Below are positions 45,735 to 55,813 of a stretch of 64,000 nucleotides of DNA, one piece after another. This DNA comes from Utricularia gibba. Lineage: Eukaryota > Streptophyta > Magnoliopsida > Lamiales > Lentibulariaceae. The notes below the pieces were generated by a model. It was not told where the DNA came from. It searched no databases and saw nothing but the letters and a program-made list of their open reading frames with translations. Location: contig NEEC01000020.1 of assembly GCA_002189035.1 (NCBI GenBank), positions 1,550,001 through 1,614,000 on the forward strand, written 5' to 3'. Numbering within the stretch: the stretch's first letter is position 1; every line of letters starts with the position of its first letter. A program made the translations under genes and the position numbers.

Positions 45735-47967
45735 ATGGGTAGGAGATCTAGTGAACTAAACATCCCTTCCCTTCGCATTCGGTACTCGATCCCTGATGAG
45801 TACCAGCTTTCTCATGCTCGGGATACTGAAATCCCTTGGGGGTTGCTAAGGACCCCTGCCTCCGTTCAGTCTCCCAATTCCACTTGCCTATTTCGAAAGC
45901 GGTTTACGCTTCCCTCTTCACCCTTTCATAGTATGTTTTCTCTATACTTTTGCAATTCCGATTTACTGTCTTGCCCCGAATTCCATATTCTGCTTTACCA
46001 CTTTCCTTTTTTATTCGGCCGGTATGGATCCGGCTATGACTCTGGTAGACTTCTGTCATCTCTTCAAGATAGCCGTTCGTAAAGCTAAGTCCCCGATGGA
46101 TGGCCGATCACACTTTCAATTCCGCCGATTTGAAGATAACCCCAACTTTGTTGTTAAAGCCCCCGATACCCACCATGATTGGTGGTCTTCTTTCATTTGG
46201 ATAGCTCCCCCTTTGGGTTCTCGGTGGAACTTCCCAGTCGATCCCCCAACTTCTTTCAGGATCAAGATCATGGGTGCGTATCGGTCTTCTTCTGAATCTC
46301 GCGAAGTCCTTTATGAGAAGGTTAGTCGGGGCTCAGTTCGGTATGAGTCTCGTGCCTTGATGTTCTCGGGTGAGTCGATGAAAAGATCAGGTATTATCGG
46401 TCGTTCCCGAGACCTCCATTGGTCCGATATCATTCCTTTTGACGGCACCGATCCGAGGAGCCTTCCTCTTAGCCCCTCTTCACCCTTCCCTCTTGTTCCG
46501 GCTTCACCTCCAATTCCCCACCTGTTCAAACCGGGGCCCTCAATAAAAAGAAGAGGGTTAAGACAGTTGCGCACAAACCCTCAAAAAGGCAAAGAGGTAG
46601 TCGAGTTCAGCTTTCCCGAGTCTTAGAATCGGCACTATGCCTTATTGCTTTTCCTTCTTTCGTTTTCAGCTGAAGAGATGGTTCGGAGAAGCTCTCTGGA
46701 AGATTCGGTGATGGCGCGGTTCTCCGCCGAGATGCAGAGGGCGCAAGAACCCGAGGATCCCTCCCCTGCACCAATCTGTCTCCTATTTATTAGTTACCGT
46801 GAATTCCCGATTATAACCCCCCCCCCTTTTTTTTTGGTTTTTCTTTCAGGTTGATACGATTGGAGCTTAGTTGGATGCCACTGATCCTTCCTCGGGGGAA
46901 GATCAAGTAGTGGAAGTCTCCGAGACCCAGGAGTTGACTTCCCGTCCTTTAGTTGGTAAAGGGAAAGAGAAACTTCCTCCATCACCCGATCTCAGCGATA
47001 CTCCTATTCCCGATGCAAGATTCTTTTCGGCTGGTGCTTCAACATCGGCTCTTCCAATCGAGTTACAGAGGGATTCTGCCCTCGTAGAAGTAAGGGACAA
47101 CCCGGTGCTTCCTCTACCCTCAGTTCCAGCTGAACTAAGGGGAATCCTGGATAGAGCTATGTCTAGTACCTCGGGTGTTCAGCCGGAGACGGTACTTGAA
47201 GGGATCTGGCAGGTACGTATTCCGTTTCCTCTTCTAAATTCTAATTAGTCGGTCCTTGACTAGGGATATTCTTTCAGGCTCTGACTCTTGGGTGGGGAAT
47301 GGTAAGAGAGATTGGCTCTCAATCGGAGGAAGTCTCTCGGCTTCGGGCCCAAGTTGTGGCTCAGAGTGCCCAGATAAAATTGTTGGAGGAGGAGGAGAGT
47401 GCGCTGAAAACCGTTTCAGGGAAGCGCAGCCGCTAGGAGGAAGAACTGCGAAATGTGATCGAGGAAATGGGAAAGGCGGTTGACGACGCTCAATCAGAGA
47501 GAGAGGGCTTCAAAGTCTGATTTGAGGAGGCAGAGCATGCTAGGGGCCGCATTTCAGCATTGGAAGCCGAATTACTTGATCAACAAGCATCTCGGCAGGG
47601 TCTTCTGGATGACTTTGACAATTCGGCCTGTTTTGCCGAACTCTCCGATATCTATGCAGGAGATTTAATCGGCTTACTTCTATACCGTCAGAGACGACAG
47701 TTCATCCGGGAATTTGGGCTTTCAATCATGGATCCGCGCTTCGACAGGATAAACCCCGTGACGATGGATGAGAACATGCTTGATGTTATCGCGGATACCT
47801 TCCAGGCCCCGGAGTACGGGTTCGAAGGTGATCAGGAGCGACTGATTTTGCTAATTCGGGCGAGGATAGGGCGAGAGAATGACGCCAAGTTGAGGGCAAG
47901 GATGGAACGGCATACCGGTTCCTCTACCAATCCTCCCGATAATCCCTCATCCCCTCCTGTACTTTAG
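45735..47967 (+). pseudogene. Antisense ORF of the Tat-like element (putative plant transposon protein)
   Basis: Pieces in order: MGRRSSELNIPSLRIRYSIP then RFTLPSSPFHSMFSLYF (45735-46080); after a one-base shift at about 46020, MDPAMTLVDFCHLFKIAV with HDWWSSFIWIAPPLGSRW (46024-46626); a likely intron (46627 to about 46670, ending TTTTCAG); acidic and serine-rich parts (46871-47248); and a helical C-terminus (47560-47967) with DDFDNSACFAELSDIYAGD. The layout resembles the gypsy-associated transposon proteins annotated in Tat elements, with N-terminal conserved domain and C-terminal coiled coil. Function unknown. Several shifts make it non-functional or multi-exon. Confidence 0.5.
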
Positions 47968-48767
47968 TAGTTTTTGACTTGATGTTTTTCCCCTGCTGTG
48001 GGGCTTTTTGGATAATTTTGGTCTCCCGGTTCAGGATTTTCTTCTAATTTACTCTGTTTTTTTTTTTTTGCGCATCACTTTTGCCTTTGGTGACGTTCAC
48101 ATTTCGGGGGAAGCCTCGAGTTGGTTTGCTATGTCTATTACCTGCTTAGACTTGGAGATTCGCCTATGTTTTTATGATTCGGGGGTGGATGCCTCCTCGC
48201 CAACCCTTTGATTGGGCTTTTTGATTTTAGTTTGCCTTAGTGTTTCCTCATGCGAGTTGACCGCTGCTAGGGAAGTAGGCCGGAACCCCTCATGGGTTGA
48301 GCGACTTCCCCAATCCGAAAGGGCCCTCTTCTGGCCATACCCCATTGTTTTGAACATGGGGTGGATTTGTTTCCGGTGCTCTTGCCGCCTCGAGATTACG
48401 ACAATAAGGTCAATACTTAAGGGCTTTTTGGGGCTTACGCGTGCGATTTATATAAACCGTTGCCCGAATCGTACCAGGGCTTATTCTTGCTATTGACGCC
48501 TGAGTTGGTAGATCGCATATATATATCATGGGAGACCCCGAGTCGATTTGCTGTATCCCACAGGGGATCCCGATTTATGAGATTCGATTGGGCTTACGTT
48601 ACTTGGCCAGAGCTTTAAATCTTTGATGGTCTGCCTGGGCTTACGCGATTCGACCAGGGCTTGTGTTTTGTTTTCCCATCTCCATTTCGGAGGAATTTAT
48701 AGGTGCATGAGTGCTTTGGGGGAGAGAATGCCGAATCCTATGACAGTGATTGATATTGAGTTGGTTA
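47968..48767. other. Spacer between antisense ORF and integrase, with GGGCTTACG repeats
   Basis: No gene. The motif GGGCTTACG recurs at about 48433, 48590 and 48635, and CCAGGGCTT at 48475 and 48655, forming loose tandem units typical of the variable 3' part of Tat elements. Confidence 0.4.
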
Positions 48768-49683
48768 GACGTAGAACTTCCTCAGATGGGATGCGTTCCA
48801 CGACCTTGGGAGTTCCACGCCATCTAATTGTTCCAGTCGATATGCTCCTTTTCCGATCACCCTTGAAATCCGATAAGGGCCTTCCCAGTTGCGGTCTAAT
48901 TTCCCGACGTGTGTTTGCGGTTGGATGCTTTGGAGCACCAAATCTCCCTCATGGAATTCCTTTGGGGATACCGAGTTGTTGTAACTTTTCTCTATTCTTC
49001 TCTGATAAACCCCTAGTTGGCTATAGATGCTTCGTCGCTTCTCTTCCAACAGCTCCAATTCAAGTTTTCGAGTTCATTATTCTCTTCTCTACCCGTTAGC
49101 TCTTCAAGGTCAGTTCGATAGGGCATATGGCTTCTGAACCGTCAACCAATAAGAATGGGGACTCCTCCGTGGTGGTTCGAGGGGTAGTACGATATGACCA
49201 CAGTACCTCATCTAAGCGATCTGCCCACGACCCCCCGAAATCTTCGAGCTTAGTCTTCATACCTAGTCGGAGCGTTCAGTTCGTTACCTCTGTGAGGCCA
49301 TTGCTCTGCGGGTGATATACCGGGATGAAGTTGTGCTTGACCGAATACTTATCCAGGAATGCATCCATTTTTCCTCCGGCGAATTGAGTTCCGTTATCAG
49401 TCACTAGTTCTTGAGGGATTCCAAACTGGATGAAGATGTTTTTCCACAGAAATCGGATAACGGTCTCCTCTGAAATCTTTGTCACGGCTTCAGCCTCTAC
49501 CCACTTGGAAAAATACTCGACACCCATGATGACGAATTTCCTTTGACCCAAGGTGTGGGGAAAAGGCCCCATTATATCCACCCCCCATCGGTCGAAGGGG
49601 CAGGAGAGTGGGAGAGAGGTTAGTTTGCTTACTGGTTTCCTCGGTATACTTGCATGGTATTGGCACACTTTGCACTTCTTCAC
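48768..49683 (-). pseudogene. Tat-like integrase
   Basis: Reading from 49683: CKVCQYHA (end of the zinc finger), the core with FDRWGVDIMGPFPH (first Asp), GVEYFSKWVEAEAV, LVTDNGTQFAGG (second Asp) and HPQSNGLTEVTN (Glu), all three catalytic positions present. The rest of the core (49270-49060) is read through a frame break, then the C-terminal domain follows: GDLVLQSIQPQTHVGKLDRNWEGPYRI and SWNASHLRKFYV. The GKL-NWEGPY and NA-HLR-FY pattern is typical of Tat integrases. The N-terminal part is cut off at 49685. Confidence 0.75.
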
Positions 49684-49837
49684 CGGATTATCACTTTCAA
49701 TTTTTTCTCATTCTGAAGTATGGCTCCTAATTTTCCCTTTATTTCATAGTCTAGTTATAAGAGGCTCCTTTATAAGCACTGTTTTTCCTCATATTTGAGA
49801 GATACTAATCTTTTTTAAATTAGAGGGTCATATCATT

Positions 49838-49849
49838 TGGTATCAAAGC
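49838..49849 (+). other. Primer binding site, tRNA-Met type
   Basis: TGGTATCAAAGC differs at one base from TGGTATCAGAGC, the complement of the initiator tRNA-Met 3' end, and stands two bases after the LTR end ATATCA (49835). Confidence 0.65.
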
Positions 49850-50502
49850 TTTGTTTATTGTTCATTCTTGTATTTCATCCATTCCAACAAGCAACATATT
49901 TCTTATTTTTTTCTTTTATTTCAATTACCTATCCCTTATCCTTTACTTGTCACCATCATCCCATTAGAAGACTTTCTTTGTTTATTGTTAATTTATCTAT
50001 TTCCTACAATCCAGCAAACAACATATTTCGATTTTAGTGCTCATTCCTCCAACTCATTTTCTCTTTTGTTTATTGTCCATCCCTCCTAGTCATCTAATCC
50101 AACAATCAACTAATTTATTCATGTTATTTTAATTTAGCCACTCTCTCTTGTCTCTATCTTGACTCAACTCTCATTCTTACCCTCATTTAATCCCATCATA
50201 ACATCATGACCATTACTACTATGGAAGTGCTTTAATTGTTGTAATGTCATGATATCTAGCATGATGGTGTTAAATAGTATACTAAAAACTTGAAGTTCGA
50301 GGATTGAGTGATAGAAGTCACATGTGTTTTCATTGTTCTTTGTATTTATTTTCTTTTCTTTCTTGCTGCTTGTTTCTTTTCTCTTGTCTTTAGGCTATCA
50401 AATTCAAAAGGTGAGCATGAGAAAGGTGACTTGTTGGATGACAAGTTCACTTTGAGAGCTATATAATAAGAATTTGCAAGATTGCGTCATGTTCTAGAAA
50501 AT

Positions 50503-51190
50503 ATCAAATTGACCTTATGCTTGAAGCAAAAATCCCCAACCAATTAGCATATCGTGCCAATTTGAAGGAAATACAACTGCAAGTAAAGAAATTAATGTCT
50601 AAAGGTTTTGTGCGAGAAAGTATGAGCTCTTACTCTATGCTAGTTTTATTAGTTCCTATTTCTAATGGAACTTAGCATATGTTCACGGACTATCAGGCAT
50701 CAACAACATTACCATCAAGTATAGATATTCTATTCCTAGACTTGAAGATATGCTAGATAAATTGCATGGTACTTGTGTTTTCAATAAAACTGATTTGAGA
50801 AAAGGATATCATCATATTAGAATGAAGGATGGCGATGAGTGGAAAACAGCTTTCAAAAGTAAGTTTAATTTGTATGAGTAGGTTGTTATGTCTTTTAATT
50901 TGACTAATACTTCTAGCACCTTTATGAGATTGATGAATCACGTTTGTCAACCATTTATTGGTAACTCGTGATTGTTTATTTTGATGATATTATAATGTAT
51001 AGTAAGAGTGTTGATGAGTATGTGTGTTATTTGAGGAATGTCTTAGATACACTCAGAAAAGAGACATTGTATACTAACATAAAGAAGTGTGTCTTTTTCA
51101 TGAATAATGTCTCTTTTATTGGATATGTTGTTAGTAATGCAAGAGTAGTGGTAGATGAAGAGAAAGTGCAAGCAATTACGCAATGGCCAA
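50503..51190 (+). pseudogene. Chromovirus reverse transcriptase, N-terminal part
   Basis: The reading is YQIDLMLEAKIPNQLAYR, KKLMSKGFVRESMSSYS, then [18 protein letters not shown]-like text, [35 protein letters not shown], and the active site VYFDDIIMYSKS near 50980, where the usual Asp pair is kept. VVSNARVVVDEEKVQAITQWP follows, and the frame is then cut by LTR D at 51191 (target GCCAA). Stops such as the one at 50880 make it a pseudogene. The RESMSPY-type motif is characteristic of Reina/CRM chromoviruses. Confidence 0.65.
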
Positions 51191-52663
51191 TGATAAACGG
51201 AAATTTCCTAATATCGTTGAAAATGAAAATAGAAAATCCGTATCAAATAAATTTATAATCCCTAATCTACACAAAATACAAATTTTGAAAACTTGTATAG
51301 TGGATATCGGGGTCGATCACGAAGAGCTTGTGCTTGCTAAGTGTTTTAGTACATGCATAATTTCGGATAACAGTAGGTCTTAGTCTAAGCTCGGACTAAT
51401 AGTGGTAAACAAGTTCAGTAAACAAGGTAGGTAAGCAATATCAGGTTTCTACGCTAAGATAACAAGTACTGGTTTTGACTCAAACTAATACTAGGACGCC
51501 TTAAGCGTCTGCGGGTCGTGTTATGCTAAGCTTCCTAACTTAATTTATTATCTTCCTACACTCACAACTTCAAATAACCTAAGTCTACCCATGTCATTCA
51601 TCATATTTTTGGCTTAAGCTACTCCCTAATATCATAACCAACGTTGCAATTAGGTCTACCCGTATGCAAGGCATATAGAACTAGGTCTACCCGGTTCTAC
51701 TGGTTCTACCCTGGACTAACACCGACTTATCCTGTCTTGGTTTGTTGGTCTACCTCTAAACCAAGCGTCTAAGTTGTGAAACTACTTGTTCCCCTCCTTA
51801 GGTCTACCCATGGTTTGTTAGGAACAAGAGTTAAGCAAGACAACTAAATTTCATCATCAACCTAAACACATACCACCCACTTCTCCTTAAGGCATCCCTA
51901 AGACTCTAGCCACTCATGCCTTGGAAATAAAACACGATTTCATTCATATAAGTTGGCCAAAATGGCAGAAACATTGTAAACAAGTAAAATACAGAAAGTC
52001 GAAATGTTCAGAAAACTAGAAAGTAAATAAAGATTGTTCTTCCGCCCCGTTAGCTACTGTTTACCGCCCGGAACAGTAGCACTAGATTGGGCTCCGGTGC
52101 TATTCTTGGTGATGAAGGCCTCCCTTCCCCCTTCTGGTTGGTGTTTTTCCCGTTGGGGAAGAAGACCCCTTGCGTCCCCCCTCTCTGTGTTCTTCCGTTG
52201 GGGAAGAAGACCCCTTTGCGTCCCCCCCCCCCCACCGGTCGCTTCACTCCTTTCTCCTTCCTCCTTTTTTCGAAAAAATAAATTTCCCCTTTCCTTCACT
52301 CCATTGCACTGTTGCTGTCCGCCAGTACTGTTCCCGACCGCCAGCACTGTTCCCGGCCTGAACTTGCAGACTGCGGTGGCAGCAGAATAGTGCTCTTTGT
52401 CCTTCTCCGGATTTTACGCCCCTTTTTTGCTTGTTTTACACGTTTGCAAGTCTGATTTTCGGCTTATCTCCCTGCTGAACTTATTGAAATGTTATTAATA
52501 AGAGTTGTGGACTAAATCAAAGGATTTTGTCCACTTTTCAACATAATCACATAGGATTAACATAAACACCACTAAAGCATGAAAAACCACATTTATCTAA
52601 CCTAAATCATGATAAAATATAGCTATTTTGCGTTATGAACTTTAGGAAAAATGTGTGTTATCA
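51191..52663 (-). repeat. Solo LTR D with perfect target duplication
   Basis: 1473 bp starting TGATAAAC and ending TGTTATCA, flanked by GCCAA at 51186-51190 and 52664-52668. No internal sequence, so it is a solo LTR left after recombination. It is longer than LTR A/B because of a GC-rich insert or expansion at 52030-52400, which has a 32-bp tandem repeat (52149-52180 and 52195-52226) and a run of 12 Cs (52222-52233). Confidence 0.85.
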
Positions 52664-53313
52664 GCCAACAACTAACTCAATTGGTTAGGTTAGGAGTTTC
52701 TATGGCTTAGCAAGCTTTTATAAATATTTGTTAAAAATTTCAGCACTATTACAACACCCCTCACTCAATTAATCAAGAAAAACCACCCATTTCAATCGGG
52801 AGATGAGCAAGAACATGTCTTCATACAACTCTAGGATAAACATTGCTTGGTACCTCTTTTTGCTCTTCCTAAAATTTAAGTACTTTTCAAATTGAATGTG
52901 ATGTATCAGAATTAGGCACTGGTGCTGTATTGATGCAAAATAGATATCTACTTGCTTATTTTAGTGAGAAGCTTCATGATGCTATCCTCAACTATCCCAC
53001 CTATGACAAGCAGTTGTATTCATTGATTAGAGCTTTGTATTGATGTAATACTTACTGATTATGAGTCTTTCAATCCTTTAAAAGGTCAAGTGAAGTAGAA
53101 GACATCATAAGTGGGTAGAATTCTTTAGCATATTTCCTTATGTCAAATAATAGAAGGGTAAAGAGAATGTGATAGCTATTACTCTATTTCAAAGGTACAT
53201 TCTTTCAGCAAATCTTGATGTAAGAATTATATTATTTACCTCCATTATTGGCTTATATGCTCATGACCATGATTTTGGAGACATTTATATGGTATGTGAA
53301 TTTGCTTTTTATA
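52664..53313 (+). pseudogene. Chromovirus RT end, RNase H and linker
   Basis: After the GCCAA duplication the reading resumes with RSFYGLASFYKYLLKIS, then RNase [47 protein letters not shown]. Following text with frame breaks reaches HDHDFGDIYMVCEFAFYNG, the linker before the integrase zinc finger. It is cut at 53313 by a hairpin and an LTR scrap. Confidence 0.6.
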
Positions 53314-53349
53314 ATGGACCTTTATGGACCTCCCTTAATAAAGGTCCAT
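53314..53349. repeat. Perfect 12-bp hairpin at an insertion junction
   Basis: ATGGACCTTTAT (53314-53325) and ATAAAGGTCCAT (53338-53349) are exact reverse complements with a 12-base spacer. The hairpin sits on the border between chromovirus coding sequence and the LTR scrap. Confidence 0.75.
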
Positions 53350-53534
53350 TAATCGCATTGTATCTTTTATTTTTGTATTTCATAATCCCTTTTACAAACT
53401 CATGACAATTTGTAAGAGTTTAACACAAAACACTTTTCACAAAACTCAACTCCTTGAGATGGAAACTCGTATTATGCTTATTTGTGTTTTACATTTTTCT
53501 AATTAAAATTTGTTGAGGAAACGATATGTAACAG
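53343..53534 (+). repeat. LTR scrap of the plus-strand Athila family
   Basis: The last 190 bp of the LTR family seen at 24498-25793 (TTTTACAAAC, CAACTCCTTGAGAT, TTTGTTGAGGAAACGA, ending GTAACA) lie between two parts of the chromovirus. The rest of that LTR is missing. Confidence 0.6.
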
Positions 53535-54220
53535 AGATGTTGAGAGAGTTTGTCATAGATGTATTCCTTGTAGAAAGGCTAAATCAACTATCGCCCTTCA
53601 TGTTATAGGTTTTTAAAGATGACACACTTTATTCCTTGTCAAAATTGATGATGCATCTTATGTGGCTGTCTCTTTTTTCAAGAAGTTGTCACACCTCAGG
53701 ATATGATGCTTACAATCATCCTTGAACGTGATGCAAGATTTTTTATTCACTTGTGGAGAGTTCTTTGGAGTAAACTTGGCATTAAGCTCTTATACTAGAG
53801 CACTTGTCATCCTCAAACAAATGGACAAACTGAGATAACAAATCTCACACTTTCTATCTTGCTTAGGATTCTGATTAAATCTAATCTAAAGACTTGAGAG
53901 GAATGTTTCTCACTTGTCGAATTTGCTTACAATAGAACAACACATCTTTGACAAACAAGGGTAGATGCAAAGTTGTGTTCAGACCTAGAGATTGAGTTTG
54001 GCTTCATCTTAAGAAGAAGAGGTTTCCCACCAAAAGAAACTCAAAACTTCTTCCTCGTAGGGATGGACCTTTTCAAGTTATTGAACGTGTAAATGATAAT
54101 GTCTACAAACTTAATTTACCAGGTAAGTATTCTATTCATTCAATTTTCAATGTTTCTAATTTATTGCTTTTCAAAATGGATGTAGATTAGAGGTTGAATC
54201 TTTGTAAAGAAGGGGGGGTG
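53535..54220 (+). pseudogene. Chromovirus integrase
   Basis: Fragments in order: CHRCIPCRKAKST (zinc-finger end), VKIDDASYVAVSFFKKL, SERDARFFIHLWRVLW (core around the second Asp), STCHPQTNGQTEITN (Glu region), SLVEFAYNRTTH, then the C-terminal part WLHLKKKRFPTKRNSKLLPR, DGPFQVIERVNDNVYKLNLP and FNVSNLLLF. A short segment around the first catalytic Asp is deleted. There are many stops. The C-terminal pattern fits Reina-like chromoviruses. A G run (GAAGGGGGGG, about 54211) may be the polypurine tract. Confidence 0.65.
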
Positions 54221-55813
54221 ATGAACCCCACCATGATGATGAAGAGTATTTAAAGAATGATGACAATATTGCATAAGTAAATACTTTGGATATAAAGATT
54301 ATTGATAACATTGTTTTTATTATGTTTTTCTATGTGTTTTTAGAGGTGTTTTATTTGATAAAAGGTTGTTTCGTGTATTCTAATTGCTTCCTTTTTGTGT
54401 ATCTAGTTGGTAGGAATGTACTATTGTGAAAATAGACTCAATTGATAAAAATTAAGCCTAAAACTCTAATTTTTTCCTCTAGTTTGTTTCTAAGTCTTAA
54501 CAAGGTAAGAGATAGTACCATGACAGCGCATTTTCCACGTTGACAAGTCAAAAGGGGCATAAAAGCTAAGGAAAAGTTACTTTTCGCCGAAAGCAGCTAT
54601 TTTCTGAAAAGATAAGATCTGGAGCAAAGATCTTCCTTCTAAAAGTTCATGAAAAAAACGGAGATAACCTTACTTTGAGCAGGAAAAAAAGAGAGCAAGA
54701 AGAGAGAGAATGAGCGAATCACAAGGAGCATGAGCAGATTAGAACTGTGGTTCTCAAACAAACAGCTCCGAATAGCCTCAGATCTATGTTTCCTGATTGT
54801 ATCTTTGCCTAGAACTTCGAGCTCCAGCGAATTTACAGACCACAGAAGCAGCTTGATACTTTTATTTTCATTTTATCCACTTTTGTTTCTATTGAACTTG
54901 CTACTGTTACTGTCAGTGTTTTCATTCTTTTCTTTACATTCTTGATGCTTGTTTATGAACAAGAAACATCCTGTAGATTTTATTTCAGCTTATGAGGAGT
55001 TCTTCAGTCTTTAGTTCTTAAGATTAACATGTTTGTTGTTCCTGCGACACTTTGCTCTTTTTTTAGGCGTTTTAAAACTTGATTTAAGCCTATGGGATCT
55101 CTTGAATAACATAAGAGTCAGACCCTAATATAAAACACAGCGAAGTCACCTTCTCTTTATATTTTGTAGACATCCCTTTTATTTTTTTGTGTTTCTTCAC
55201 CCTTGTAACTTGTCTATTTCAACTACTGCTATTTTATGTCTTACGCACATAAGAGCTAAACCCGCAGAAAACCCCCTCTGTTTTCAGTAAATATAAAGGA
55301 TTTCAAGAAATCGCAACCATTTCCTATAAATTATTGTGAATTATCTAGTAGAATAGTTAGTTTTTATAAATTTCTTTTGATGCGTTGAACATGCTAGACA
55401 GCGACATTTAGCAACACGTTTTAATGTTCATAAATTATTCCACATGAACCAATGAAAATGAGTAAGACCAAGAAGATTGAAGTTCTACTTAAGTATCTAT
55501 TCAACTCTATTGGATTCGAAGTCAGGCTTACAGTCTTGCCACTAAAGAACTTCAAGTACCTAAAAGTGGAACTACCTTAGAGCCCTAAAACGTCTTCATT
55601 TTTTATGTGTGCTATTGGACTTGATAGTCTCTTTTTTTTATTTGGTTTGTGTTTAATAATATTAGGACTCAATTCTAAAATATAAATACTTTAGAGGTAC
55701 TATTTGAAGGACTTTTGGTTTGCTTTATAAATCTTATGAGGAATTTTATCTTCTTTAAATGCTTGAATAGTCTTAACTTATCAAACTTTTTATTTGGTAG
55801 GATATTATTTCTT
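54221..55813 (+). repeat. 3' LTR region of the chromovirus, cut at U5
   Basis: The last 185 bp (55630-55813) match bases 1-200, including the TATAAATA box at 55681-55688. The LTR stops at GGATATTATTTC, just where the surviving U5 half at 49686 (GGATTATCACTTT) starts. The middle part (about 54303-55430) starts TGATAACA and contains GCGACATTTAGCAACA, so it may hide another LTR, but no target duplication supports this. Confidence 0.45.

Larger units (their letters stand above)
45253..49685 (-). mobile_element. Tat-like Ty3/gypsy fragment with antisense ORF
   Basis: This block is visibly richer in G+C than its surroundings. Integrase lies on the minus strand at 49683-48768, and downstream of it on the opposite strand is a long ORF region (45735-47967). 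Tat-lineage elements of plants are known for an antisense ORF between integrase and the 3' LTR, which fits. Gag, protease and RT are missing; the right edge cuts the integrase N-terminus against a chromovirus LTR half, and the left edge cuts into hAT-D. No LTR or target duplication was found. Confidence 0.6.
49686..55813 (+). mobile_element. Decayed chromovirus (Reina/CRM-like) with nested LTRs
   Basis: Order on the plus strand: U5 half of an LTR (49686-49835), tRNA-Met primer site, RT (from 50503), solo LTR D (51191-52663), RT end and RNase H (52664-53310), LTR scrap (53343-53534), integrase (53535-54220), 3' LTR region to 55813. Gag and protease are not recognisable in 49850-50500. Stops are frequent throughout. 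A member of the same LTR family ends at 359. Confidence 0.65.

Noticed and set aside
52034-52390. Proline- and glycine-rich ORFs on both strands
   Set aside because: Products of GC-rich tandem repeats and the C12 run in LTR D, not genes.
54303-55430. A nested solo LTR in the chromovirus 3' LTR region
   Set aside because: Start TGATAACA and the CAACA-like end are suggestive, but flanks do not match and no second copy is visible.
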